Shown here piece by piece: positions 1 to 6,148 of a stretch of DNA of 12,718 bases. The first letter of the stretch is position 1; every line of letters starts with the position of its first letter. This stretch comes from JBECKQ01 sp040235375. GTDB lineage: Bacteria > Planctomycetota > Phycisphaerae > UBA1845. Position numbers and translations under genes: made by a program. The stretch spans positions 1 through 12,718 of the forward strand of contig JBECKQ010000288.1 of NCBI GenBank assembly GCA_040235375.1, in the 5' to 3' direction. Under the pieces are notes generated by a model. The model searched no databases and was not told where the DNA came from. It was given only the letters and a program-made list of their open reading frames with translations.

Positions 1-1498
1 CTTTTCCCGTGTTGCTCGCTTTTCGCATGACCAGCTTGATGCGCATGCCGGGATCACTGAGTTGCGCCTGCGTGACCGGTTGCGTGGCCGTGCCCTGCGG
101 AACAAGGTCCGCGAAGTCCACGGTATACGACTGGAACGTGTCGCCCAGCGTGATGTTGGTTGCCCATTCGAGGTAGCCGATGGAAAGCATGAATTCGACC
201 TGCGGACTGCCCACGAAGGGGTCCTGCGGATCGTAACTGGTCAGCCGGGCATCGATACCCATGCCGGTATACGCCGACATATCGACGCCATTCGCGCTTT
301 TATCGCCGAAACCGTACGTCATGGTGGGGTCGTCGAAGTCGGCCGTGTGGAAACGGCCCTGCCCCTGCGAGCCCGCTGAGAGTCCGCTGCTGATCGTGCC
401 GTTGCCGAACGACACCCAGCCCTGGCTGCCACTCTCGAAATCGAACAGGGTGTCGGCGACCACGAAGTCCGTTTGATACAGCCCGAAATCGCGAAGATCC
501 GCGTCGCCGTCACCGTCGCGGTCGGCGCACAGGCAGTCGCCCGACACCTGCGGTTCGGGCCCGGCCAGGCAGTCGGCGAGCCAGGGGTAGTCCGTCAAGG
601 CGAGGTCTCCGCCGTCGCACGCACACGTGTCGGTCGCTTCGTCACAAATCTGGTCCGGCCCGGTGCACGGCGCCGGCCCATCCTGGCAGAGGTTCGCCAC
701 GCACGTCTCGGCACCGTTACAGAAGAGGCCGTCGTCACATTCGGCCGCCGATGTGCACTCAGCGTAAGGCTCGATGAGCACGTCGTCGACGATCAGCTCC
801 ATCTCCTGCGTGGGCGTGCGTCCCTGGTACATCCAGAAGTTGATGCGGAACGTCGCATCGGAGAGCGGCGGGTTTTTCGGGCCGACGTAGGTATGCTCCC
901 TGATCAGGTCTTCCGGCGCGGCCAGATCATCCGCATGCCCGTGGTAGCTCTGGAAATAGATGTCGTCCGGGCTCCAGGTGAAGTGGTGGGTGGTGGGCGG
1001 ATTCGTCCCGGTCAGTCCGGTAACGAAGCGCACCCGGCTCGAAGTATTGGGCACGCTGGGCTGCACGGCGAACTGGCCCGTGGTCGGGTCGGCGGCGTTG
1101 CCCCACTTGGAGAACTCGATGTCGATCTCCTCGGTGTCGTTCTTGTAAGTGAAAATCCCCACGACGGAATTGACGTCGAAGAGTTCGGGATTGCTGGAGA
1201 TCTTGGCCGTGTAGCGGGCGTATCCAAACGCCTGCTGGGCGATGACCTCGCTGCAATACCACGAGCCGCCGATCTGGCGGATCTTCATGTGCAGCTTACC
1301 CTGCGCATCGACCCACACGCTGTCCGTGCTGTCCGACCAGAGATTCGGGCCCGGACCGCCGGAGCCGGTCTTGACGGTCCAGTTGATTCCCGCGAATTGA
1401 ATCGTGCGAGCGCTCGCTGTTGCCGTGCAGATGCCAACGCTCAATACCAGGGCGACCGTGCCACCCCAACGGTTGCCCCAACCGATAATCGACGTCAC
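1..1498 (-). CDS. Secreted GH16-type beta-glucanase with Cys-rich, dockerin-like and C-terminal binding-like modules (3' end outside window)
   Basis: Probable secreted endo-beta-glucanase of family GH16; 499 residues are visible and the C-terminus is cut by the window edge. The GTG start is set by GGAGGA seven bases upstream. Residues 1-30 form a signal peptide ending ATASA. Residues 31-244 read as GH16: a SEVIAQQAFGYARYTAKI strand, then EEIDIEF carrying the catalytic E124-x-D126-x-E128, then HHFTWSPDDI. The ExDxE spacing without the extra residue is the form seen in lichenases and xyloglucan enzymes. Residues 248-294 are a nine-cysteine linker containing CDDGLFCNGAETC. Residues 297-345 resemble a dockerin, with one full calcium loop (D326, D328, D330, D332, D337). 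From about residue 348 a module closely matches the PEP-CTERM protein at 4320-4982. The fold and secretion are well supported; the exact substrate is not. The frame is open throughout, which explains the long antisense frames here. Confidence 0.88.
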   Translation of the reverse strand, partial: MTSIIGWGNRWGGTVALVLSVGICTATASARTIQFAGINWTVKTGSGGPGPNLWSDSTDSVWVDAQGKLHMKIRQIGGSWYCSEVIAQQAFGYARYTAKISSNPELFDVNSVVGIFTYKNDTEEIDIEFSKWGNAADPTTGQFAVQPSVPNTSSRVRFVTGLTGTNPPTTHHFTWSPDDIYFQSYHGHADDLAAPEDLIREHTYVGPKNPPLSDATFRINFWMYQGRTPTQEMELIVDDVLIEPYAECTSAAECDDGLFCNGAETCVANLCQDGPAPCTGPDQICDEATDTCACDGGDLALTDYPWLADCLAGPEPQVSGDCLCADRDGDGDADLRDFGLYQTDFVVADTLFDFESGSQGWVSFGNGTISSGLSAGSQGQGRFHTADFDDPTMTYGFGDKSANGVDMSAYTGMGIDARLTSYDPQDPFVGSPQVEFMLSIGYLEWATNITLGDTFQSYTVDFADLVPQGTATQPVTQAQLSDPGMRIKLVMRKASNTGK

Positions 1499-1505
1499 CT
1501 GTGCT

Positions 1506-1511
1506 TCCTCC
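1506..1511 (-). promoter_or_regulatory. Ribosome binding site of the GH16 gene
   Basis: The minus strand reads GGAGGA seven bases before the GTG at 1498. It decides that start over another in-frame GTG five codons upstream (1513), which overlaps the site itself. The chosen start leads directly into a good signal peptide. Confidence 0.7.
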
Positions 1512-1575
1512 ACGCATTCCCCCCGGCCTCTAACTTCCCTTCCGCCGCGTCCGACGCCCGAATTTAAAGACCGCA

Positions 1576-1596
1576 CGACCGGACCCCATCCGGTCG
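1576..1596 (-). terminator. Hairpin between pseudopilin and GH16 genes, possible terminator
   Basis: CGACCGGA and TCCGGTCG form a perfect 8-bp GC-rich stem with a 5-base loop, in the 201-base gap between the pseudopilin stop (1700) and the GH16 start (1498). On the minus strand a short TCTTTAAATT tract begins about 7 bases after the stem, so it is not a classical U-run terminator. It may end or attenuate the upstream transcript and give the GH16 gene separate expression. Nothing else was recognised in the gap. Confidence 0.35.
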
Positions 1597-1699
1597 GCGC
1601 TGGCCGGGCATCGAGTTCCCCATTTGGATGGCGGCGCGCTCGGAGGCGTCGCCGGTATGGCCGCGTCCCCCTCGGCGCCGGTGCGTTTGCGCTGCGGCA

Positions 1700-2608
1700 T
1701 TACTGGCCGCCGGGCGGTTTCTCATCGGGGTTCGGCCAGCGTTCCCAGCTCACCTGATTGTACCTCATTTTATCCGGGATGTAAGTCTCCGCGTGCGTGT
1801 CGACGCACAACGCGCAGCCGCGGCCCATGTGATGACCACCGATGATACGATTAGTCACGTACTGAATGTCGTTAGGAACCGGCGATCCGTCATAGAAGCG
1901 ATAGCCCGTCCAAAACGCGCCACCCTGTGTGGCAAACGTGCCCGGTGGCGTCTCGTTGGCCCCTCGATTGAACCGCCAGCCAGGAGAACCGGTGTTCTTC
2001 AGCGGCATGTTGTTCTCCGCCACCGCGTAAATCTCCGACGCCCGTGGGCACGAGTCGATCTTCCGCAGGAATGGATCTTTGTTTACCGCGTCTCCGCGCT
2101 GAAGCCTGCCCTGTGTACGATGGATCTCCTCATTGAGCCCGTAACTCCCCCCGACCTCGACACGATCCACCTTGTGCGGCTGACCGCTGGCCGGATTCCA
2201 GTCCGGAATGATGCGCGGCGCCTTCTCTGATGGACAGATGAAAAGCGAATCGTTGGGAGGGTGAATCATGTTGCCGTTCGCATCGAACGTCGCCAGTTCT
2301 GCCGTGAGGATCCCGCCCCTGTAAAACGGAACGGGCCACCGGTTGGTGTTGTACTGATCCGTCGCCGGCGGCCAGACGCCGCCGAACTTCTCCGCGTACA
2401 TGGTGAACGCCTGCCCCATGCTCCGCAGATTGGCCAGACACATGACTTCCTTGGCCTGCTCGCGTGCGCGTCTCAAGCTCGGCAGGAGGATCGCGATCAG
2501 CAAGGCGATGATCGAAACGACGACCAACAGCTCGACCAGCGTGAACCCGCCACGCCGCTCCGCAGCGCCCTTCACCCTCTGAAGATGGTCTCTGGGTTCG
2601 GGGTTCAT
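1700..2608 (-). CDS. Type IV pseudopilin-like protein (planctomycete H-X9-D type)
   Basis: A 302-residue protein with a classic prepilin N-terminus: a 21-residue basic leader, cleavage expected between G21 and F22, then FTLVELLVVVSIIALLIAILLP with the conserved E26 and a single hydrophobic helix. The rest is a globular domain. Near the C-terminus H260 is followed nine residues later by D270-T271, matching the planctomycete prepilin-associated H-X9-DG domain except that Gly is replaced by Thr. Family members are thought to be processed by prepilin peptidase and assembled or held in the inner membrane, but most have no known role. Its ATG overlaps the upstream gene's TGA (ATGA), and GGAGG lies seven bases before it, so the two are probably translationally coupled. 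No secretion ATPase or platform gene is present, so it would have to use machinery encoded elsewhere. Confidence 0.9.
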   Translation of the reverse strand: MNPEPRDHLQRVKGAAERRGGFTLVELLVVVSIIALLIAILLPSLRRAREQAKEVMCLANLRSMGQAFTMYAEKFGGVWPPATDQYNTNRWPVPFYRGGILTAELATFDANGNMIHPPNDSLFICPSEKAPRIIPDWNPASGQPHKVDRVEVGGSYGLNEEIHRTQGRLQRGDAVNKDPFLRKIDSCPRASEIYAVAENNMPLKNTGSPGWRFNRGANETPPGTFATQGGAFWTGYRFYDGSPVPNDIQYVTNRIIGGHHMGRGCALCVDTHAETYIPDKMRYNQVSWERWPNPDEKPPGGQ

Positions 2609-4125
2609 GAACGTGCCTCCAACAACTCTTGAAATGAGTAATAGGCATGGATCGCAATACCAGCGCAGCCGGCCTGCTTCGGCAGCACGCGATGAAGCGT
2701 GTCCAACTGCGTGAGAAAGTACTCCGCGGGATAGACGCCGAACGTGATCCCCGTCTCGACGCGGGGACCGGTGCCGAGCTCGACGGAGGCGAACACATCG
2801 ACGCCGAGTCGCTTGCCCAGAGCGAATTCGGTGAGGCAGCAGTCAATCACGCCGTTACGCCCGAGTGACCGCACGCGGTACGACATGATGCCCGCGTTCT
2901 GCACCAGCTCCATCGTGGCTTCCAGCAGAGGAACCTCGCCCTTGTCGGTCTGGACGTTGTAGACACGCTTGCCGCTGGCGTCGACCTTGTCCCACCAGAA
3001 TGGGATATCAACCCCATACTGCATGCCTGCTTCGTTGACCTGACGGCGCAGAGCGCGGTTGAGTTCGATGTAGTTCTGAATGATCTGCTGGCGCTCGGCG
3101 TCGCTGGATTTCCACCCCTTCAACACGTACGGCTCGTTGTCCATGTGGACGGCAAAATACCGCCCCTCCGCCGGCCCTTCACGATTGAAGGCGTCGAGCG
3201 CCTCGACGAGCTTGAATACCCTCTCGTGGTTTTCCGGAAGAATGAATTCGGGCCCGCCGTCCAGGGCGTGCACGCGAATCCCGGCGCCCGTCGCCCGGAT
3301 GTTGAACGCCCGCTGCTCGTCGACCAGCAGGAGTTCCATCTTGCGGTCCTTGTACTTGTTATACGGCACCTGCCAGAACAGGTCGGTGATCGCGTGCTCC
3401 TTGCAGAACGCGAAAAGCTGGTCCACTTCCGCCGGCTCGGGCAGGATCTTCGTCGTTCGCCAAACCCACATCGCCTGCCGGATCGGCTGCTGTGGCGCCG
3501 GCGGGCTTAACCCCATCGGAGTCTCCGCGCCCTCACTGACGAAGCGGATTCTGGCCAGGGCGACCCACGCCGGACCATTGCCCTCGAACATGAAGCGCAC
3601 AGCGCCAACCTTGGTGCGATCCACGGCATTGGCCGGAACTTCCCAGTGCATTGTGGCCCACCGGCCCGCCGCCAACTGGTCTGGCTCGATGGTCCCCAGA
3701 CGTACCCCGGGCGCCTCGCCTCCCGACGCCCGCCCGCTAACCAACTCGACGTTCAGGCGACGCTCGCCCAACTGACCAAGCGCGGCGATCTCCAGCACCG
3801 GCGCTGATGACACGTCGGCCAAGGGAACATCCGTGTCCCGCGCCGTCGTGTCATAGAGGGGCACGATGCCCCCGATGCCCTCCGCCGGCGCGCCCGCGAG
3901 CGCCTCGATTCGCCAGGCGCCGCTGGCCGGTTCGCCAATCGTCACCAGCCGATCCTGCAGTCGGTCCGGCCGCGCGCCGACCAGGCCGTACTGCCCTCCT
4001 TGGGCGGTCTGCGTCGCGGTATCGAAGTCGATGACGTCGATCACCGGATCAGCCGCCCGCGCGGCGGGACAGGCCGCCAACAACGTGGCAGCCACAGCCA
4101 GACTGAAACTACTCGCCTTTCGCAT
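2605..4125 (-). CDS. Secreted or lipid-anchored protein of unrecognised family, possible clan GH-A glycosidase
   Basis: I do not recognise a named family. From the ATG at 4123-4125 (AGAGG six bases upstream) the product is 506 residues; a GTG 11 codons upstream is possible but poorer. The N-terminus MRKASSFSLAVAATLLAAC is a signal sequence with a possible lipobox (LAAC, C19); an alternative type I cut would follow ARA. Residues about 25-200 look like a beta-rich, binding-type domain (FDTATQTAQGGQYG to WVALARIRFV). From about 215 (RQAMWVWRTTK) to the end the pattern suggests a TIM barrel. N330-E331-P332 in HMDNEPY resembles the GH-A acid/base Asn-Glu-Pro, and E449 in VDVFASVELG is placed like a strand-7 nucleophile, 118 residues later. 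Function as a beta-glycosidase is inference. It is the upstream partner of the pseudopilin by a 4-base overlap. Confidence 0.75.
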   Translation of the reverse strand: MRKASSFSLAVAATLLAACPAARAADPVIDVIDFDTATQTAQGGQYGLVGARPDRLQDRLVTIGEPASGAWRIEALAGAPAEGIGGIVPLYDTTARDTDVPLADVSSAPVLEIAALGQLGERRLNVELVSGRASGGEAPGVRLGTIEPDQLAAGRWATMHWEVPANAVDRTKVGAVRFMFEGNGPAWVALARIRFVSEGAETPMGLSPPAPQQPIRQAMWVWRTTKILPEPAEVDQLFAFCKEHAITDLFWQVPYNKYKDRKMELLLVDEQRAFNIRATGAGIRVHALDGGPEFILPENHERVFKLVEALDAFNREGPAEGRYFAVHMDNEPYVLKGWKSSDAERQQIIQNYIELNRALRRQVNEAGMQYGVDIPFWWDKVDASGKRVYNVQTDKGEVPLLEATMELVQNAGIMSYRVRSLGRNGVIDCCLTEFALGKRLGVDVFASVELGTGPRVETGITFGVYPAEYFLTQLDTLHRVLPKQAGCAGIAIHAYYSFQELLEARS

Positions 4126-4167
4126 CCCGAGCCTCTGGACGTCGTATACGCACCTCACCCGCCCGGC

Positions 4168-4173
4168 ATTCTA
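4168..4173 (-). promoter_or_regulatory. Possible -10 box upstream of the GH-A-like gene
   Basis: The minus strand reads TAGAAT 42 bases before the ATG at 4125, in the 194-base gap that separates this gene from the PEP-CTERM gene. No convincing -35 element is seen at the right distance, so this is only a weak candidate for an internal promoter driving the GH-A-like and pseudopilin pair. Apart from the hairpin at 4276-4305 nothing else was recognised in this gap. Confidence 0.25.
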
Positions 4174-4275
4174 GCCGGTAAAAATCGGTCCAGCACCCGA
4201 CGTCTCATTCGCCCCCTTCATGCGGCGATCTGGGCGACCGAGGCCGCCCCAAAACTTTCGTCACGCCCGAGTGCA

Positions 4276-4305
4276 ACTGCGCCGAAAGAGGCATAACGGC
4301 GCAGT
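4276..4305 (-). terminator. Hairpin after the PEP-CTERM gene, possible terminator
   Basis: ACTGCGCCG and CGGCGCAGT form a perfect 9-bp stem around a 12-base loop, starting 15 bases after the stop codon of the PEP-CTERM gene. The stem is strong and GC-rich but is not followed by a T-run on the minus strand, so it could be a factor-assisted terminator, an mRNA-stabilising 3' stem, or a partial attenuator that lowers expression of the genes downstream. Confidence 0.45.
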
Positions 4306-4319
4306 CGCGCGGGCGTCGG

Positions 4320-4982
4320 CTATCGTCTCTTGCGCAACAGCGCGAGTCCGCCGATGACGAGCAAGGCTGCAGTCGCCGGTTCGGGCGTCACCGCCACGTT
4401 GTCGACCCGCATGCGAATCTTCCCGCTAATCGGGTTGTTTGGATCGCGGTTGAGGTTGCGCAGCAGCACGCGAATCTCAAGGTTGGGGTCCGCCAACTGT
4501 GCGGCCGTTATAGGCATTGTCGCCGCGTTCTGCGGCGTCAGGTCCGCGAAGGCCGACGAAACGTTGTAATACTGCCCATCCGCAGGGAGACTCACGATCT
4601 TCGCCCATTCGAAATAGCCCGGTAGCTGGAACATCAATTCGACGTTTGGCCCAGGACCGGGGTAAGCCGGCGACAGGCCATCCACCGAAAGTTGCACATC
4701 CGCGCTGAAGGCATCGTACACAGACAGGTCCATGCCCAGACCGTACGAGCGCACCGCGCCACCCCACAGCGAGGGGTCGAGACTGGTGACGTAGAAGATG
4801 CCATCAGTTCCGCCCACGCCCTCACCTGGGGCCGGGCCGAAATCCAGCGTTCCGCCACCGAACCGGTACCAGCCTTGAACCCCACCTTCAAAGTCGTAGA
4901 GCACGGTCGCTCGCGCTTGTCCGACCGCGCCGACGACCAGCATGGCCGTCGCCGCCAGAATCACCGCCACATGCTTTTTCAT
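4320..4982 (-). CDS. PEP-CTERM protein with a binding-like jelly-roll module
   Basis: A 220-residue exported protein. Residues 1-25 are a signal peptide (cut after QARA). Residues 26-197 are a single beta-rich domain opening with VLYDFEGGVQGW and ending KIRMRVDNVAV. The C-terminus is a PEP-CTERM sorting signal: P200-E201-P202, a hydrophobic stretch AALLVIGGLALL, and basic RKRR. In other bacteria such tails are recognised by exosortase and tied to envelope or exopolysaccharide display. The domain aligns along its length with the C-terminal module of the GH16 enzyme at 1-1498 (shared blocks FDFE.G.QGW, EW, FADL.PQ, Q.TQAQLSDP/ITAAQLADP), so it probably binds the same type of glycan; that is inference. 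A near-perfect AAGGAGG lies eight bases before the ATG, suggesting high expression. No catalytic motif is seen. Confidence 0.88.
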   Translation of the reverse strand: MKKHVAVILAATAMLVVGAVGQARATVLYDFEGGVQGWYRFGGGTLDFGPAPGEGVGGTDGIFYVTSLDPSLWGGAVRSYGLGMDLSVYDAFSADVQLSVDGLSPAYPGPGPNVELMFQLPGYFEWAKIVSLPADGQYYNVSSAFADLTPQNAATMPITAAQLADPNLEIRVLLRNLNRDPNNPISGKIRMRVDNVAVTPEPATAALLVIGGLALLRKRR

Positions 4983-4990
4983 CGTTCCAA

Positions 4991-4997
4991 CCTCCTT
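4991..4997 (-). promoter_or_regulatory. Very strong ribosome binding site of the PEP-CTERM gene
   Basis: The minus strand reads AAGGAGG eight bases before the ATG at 4982. It is close to a full complement of the 16S rRNA tail and is the strongest such site noted among the start regions examined in this window, which fits a structural or binding protein needed in quantity. Confidence 0.75.
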
Positions 4998-5024
4998 AAA
5001 AGAGAGAGCCGTTCACGTCGCCTT

Positions 5025-5045
5025 GGATCGAGAGAGCATCGATCC
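5025..5045 (-). repeat. Inverted repeat between dockerin-tailed and PEP-CTERM genes
   Basis: GGATCGA and TCGATCC form a perfect 7-bp stem with a 7-base loop, lying 16 bases after the stop of the dockerin-tailed gene and about 40 bases before the next start. No T-run follows on the minus strand. It may be a processing or stabilising stem between two cotranscribed genes, a weak terminator, or a protein-binding palindrome. Confidence 0.35.
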
Positions 5046-5061
5046 GCTCCGCAGTACTCTC

Positions 5062-6099
5062 CTAGTAACACCAAGCCGGGAATCCGGAGACCACATCCGG
5101 CCCCTGCATGCACTCCAGGAAATTCTGAAAATCGTCGATATTGATGACGTCATTTTCGGGAATCGTATCCGTGATCGTCGAGTCGTAGTTTGCGTCCATC
5201 CGCGTACAGGTCGGGTCGTCCGCCGGGGCAACGTCGAAACAGCGCTGGAACTCGCGGAAATCGTCCAGATCGACGTCGCCATCACTGTCAGCATCCGCCC
5301 AGAGGACGGGGGCATCCTCGATCAGGACAAAATGGTCGAACACGATTACGTTGTCGCCCGCGGTGTTCTCGCCTCGTCGCCAGATCGTCTTGAAGGCGTT
5401 GATATCCGTCAGATCAAGCGGGTCCGTTCCGGCGATGGCAGACGCGTCGAATGACGAGTCCAGCCCGACAAACCAGAACGTGTACGTGTGCCACTCTCCG
5501 TCCTCGGCCAGGGGCGGCGCCCGATTGATGAACGGCTTGGTGGGAATGGAGCGCGGCACCACCGCCGTTGTGTCGGGATCAATCGTACTACCGCCCAGGC
5601 CGTTCGTGTCCGTCAACTCGAACTGCAGTCGCACGCCCGGCTTGCTGATCTGGTCCGGCAGTATCAGCCGCACGCGCAGGGTGATTCCCGTTCCCTGGCT
5701 CAGGTCGAGGTTCGCATCACGCACGCCCGACCCATACCCGCCACAAAGTGGCTGGCCGCAGCACATGACTCCGCCGCCATGTTTCGCACCCAGGAACTGG
5801 CACGCAGCTGGTCCGTAGGTCAGGTCGCACCACGCCCAGTCGCCGGCCGTGAAAATCGCATGACCGTCCTCGGAATAAACGCCGTTCGAGCCGAAATCGA
5901 CAGTCGGGTAGCCGAAGAAGCTCCAATAGTCGGGATCGCAGACGCGCGTGTCGGTGCCTGGGTAGAACCCAATGTTGGTATCCATGTCGAAGATCACGGT
6001 CCCCGGTGCCACCGAGTCGCCCGCGTGGGCCATCGGCGCGAGGCAGGCCAGCGCCCCTCCGCAAGCTACGATTCGCCATACTCCTGTCTTTCGCATCAT
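5062..6099 (-). CDS. Secreted protein with beta-rich binding-like domain and C-terminal dockerin-like module
   Basis: A 345-residue exported protein; no enzyme family recognised. The start at 6099 is chosen because AAGGAG lies seven bases upstream and a signal peptide follows at once (basic MMRK, a hydrophobic core, ending MAHA). The frame stays open upstream into the ROK gene, but that extension has no protein-like character. Residues about 30-262 begin VIFDMDTNIGFYPGTD, include several cysteines (CQ, MCCGQPLCGG) and a WHTYTFWFVGLDS strand, and look like a LamG or carbohydrate-binding jelly roll. Residues 268-331 are dockerin-like: a first calcium loop DADSDGDVDLDDF, then a second split loop DANYD...DVINIDDF with about nine extra residues inserted, followed by CMQGPD, a tail typical of planctomycete proteins. 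It lies 49 bases after the ROK gene and probably shares its transcript. Glycan binding is inferred. Confidence 0.82.
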   Translation of the reverse strand: MMRKTGVWRIVACGGALACLAPMAHAGDSVAPGTVIFDMDTNIGFYPGTDTRVCDPDYWSFFGYPTVDFGSNGVYSEDGHAIFTAGDWAWCDLTYGPAACQFLGAKHGGGVMCCGQPLCGGYGSGVRDANLDLSQGTGITLRVRLILPDQISKPGVRLQFELTDTNGLGGSTIDPDTTAVVPRSIPTKPFINRAPPLAEDGEWHTYTFWFVGLDSSFDASAIAGTDPLDLTDINAFKTIWRRGENTAGDNVIVFDHFVLIEDAPVLWADADSDGDVDLDDFREFQRCFDVAPADDPTCTRMDANYDSTITDTIPENDVINIDDFQNFLECMQGPDVVSGFPAWCY

Positions 6100-6106
6100 G
6101 GCTTCG

Positions 6107-6112
6107 CTCCTT
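6107..6112 (-). promoter_or_regulatory. Ribosome binding site that sets the start of the dockerin-tailed gene
   Basis: The minus strand reads AAGGAG seven bases before the first of two tandem ATG codons (6099 and 6096). It supports the short form starting with the signal peptide over the 88-codon longer frame that would overlap the ROK gene. Confidence 0.65.
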
Positions 6113-6148
6113 CTCCTCAACTTTGTCGCTTCGACCTCTTTGTCATAC

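Noticed and set aside
473..1567. 364-codon open frame on the plus strand
   Set aside because: It is antisense to the GH16 gene, which has a signal peptide, catalytic motif and dockerin-like loop in the opposite frame. The plus-strand product shows no motif.
3080..3775. 231-codon open frame on the plus strand
   Set aside because: It is antisense to the GH-A-like gene, with a Ser/Arg-rich product and no domain.
1..6099. Cellulosome-like complex
   Set aside because: Dockerin-like modules are present, but no cohesin or scaffoldin is visible and such tails are widespread in planctomycetes without one.
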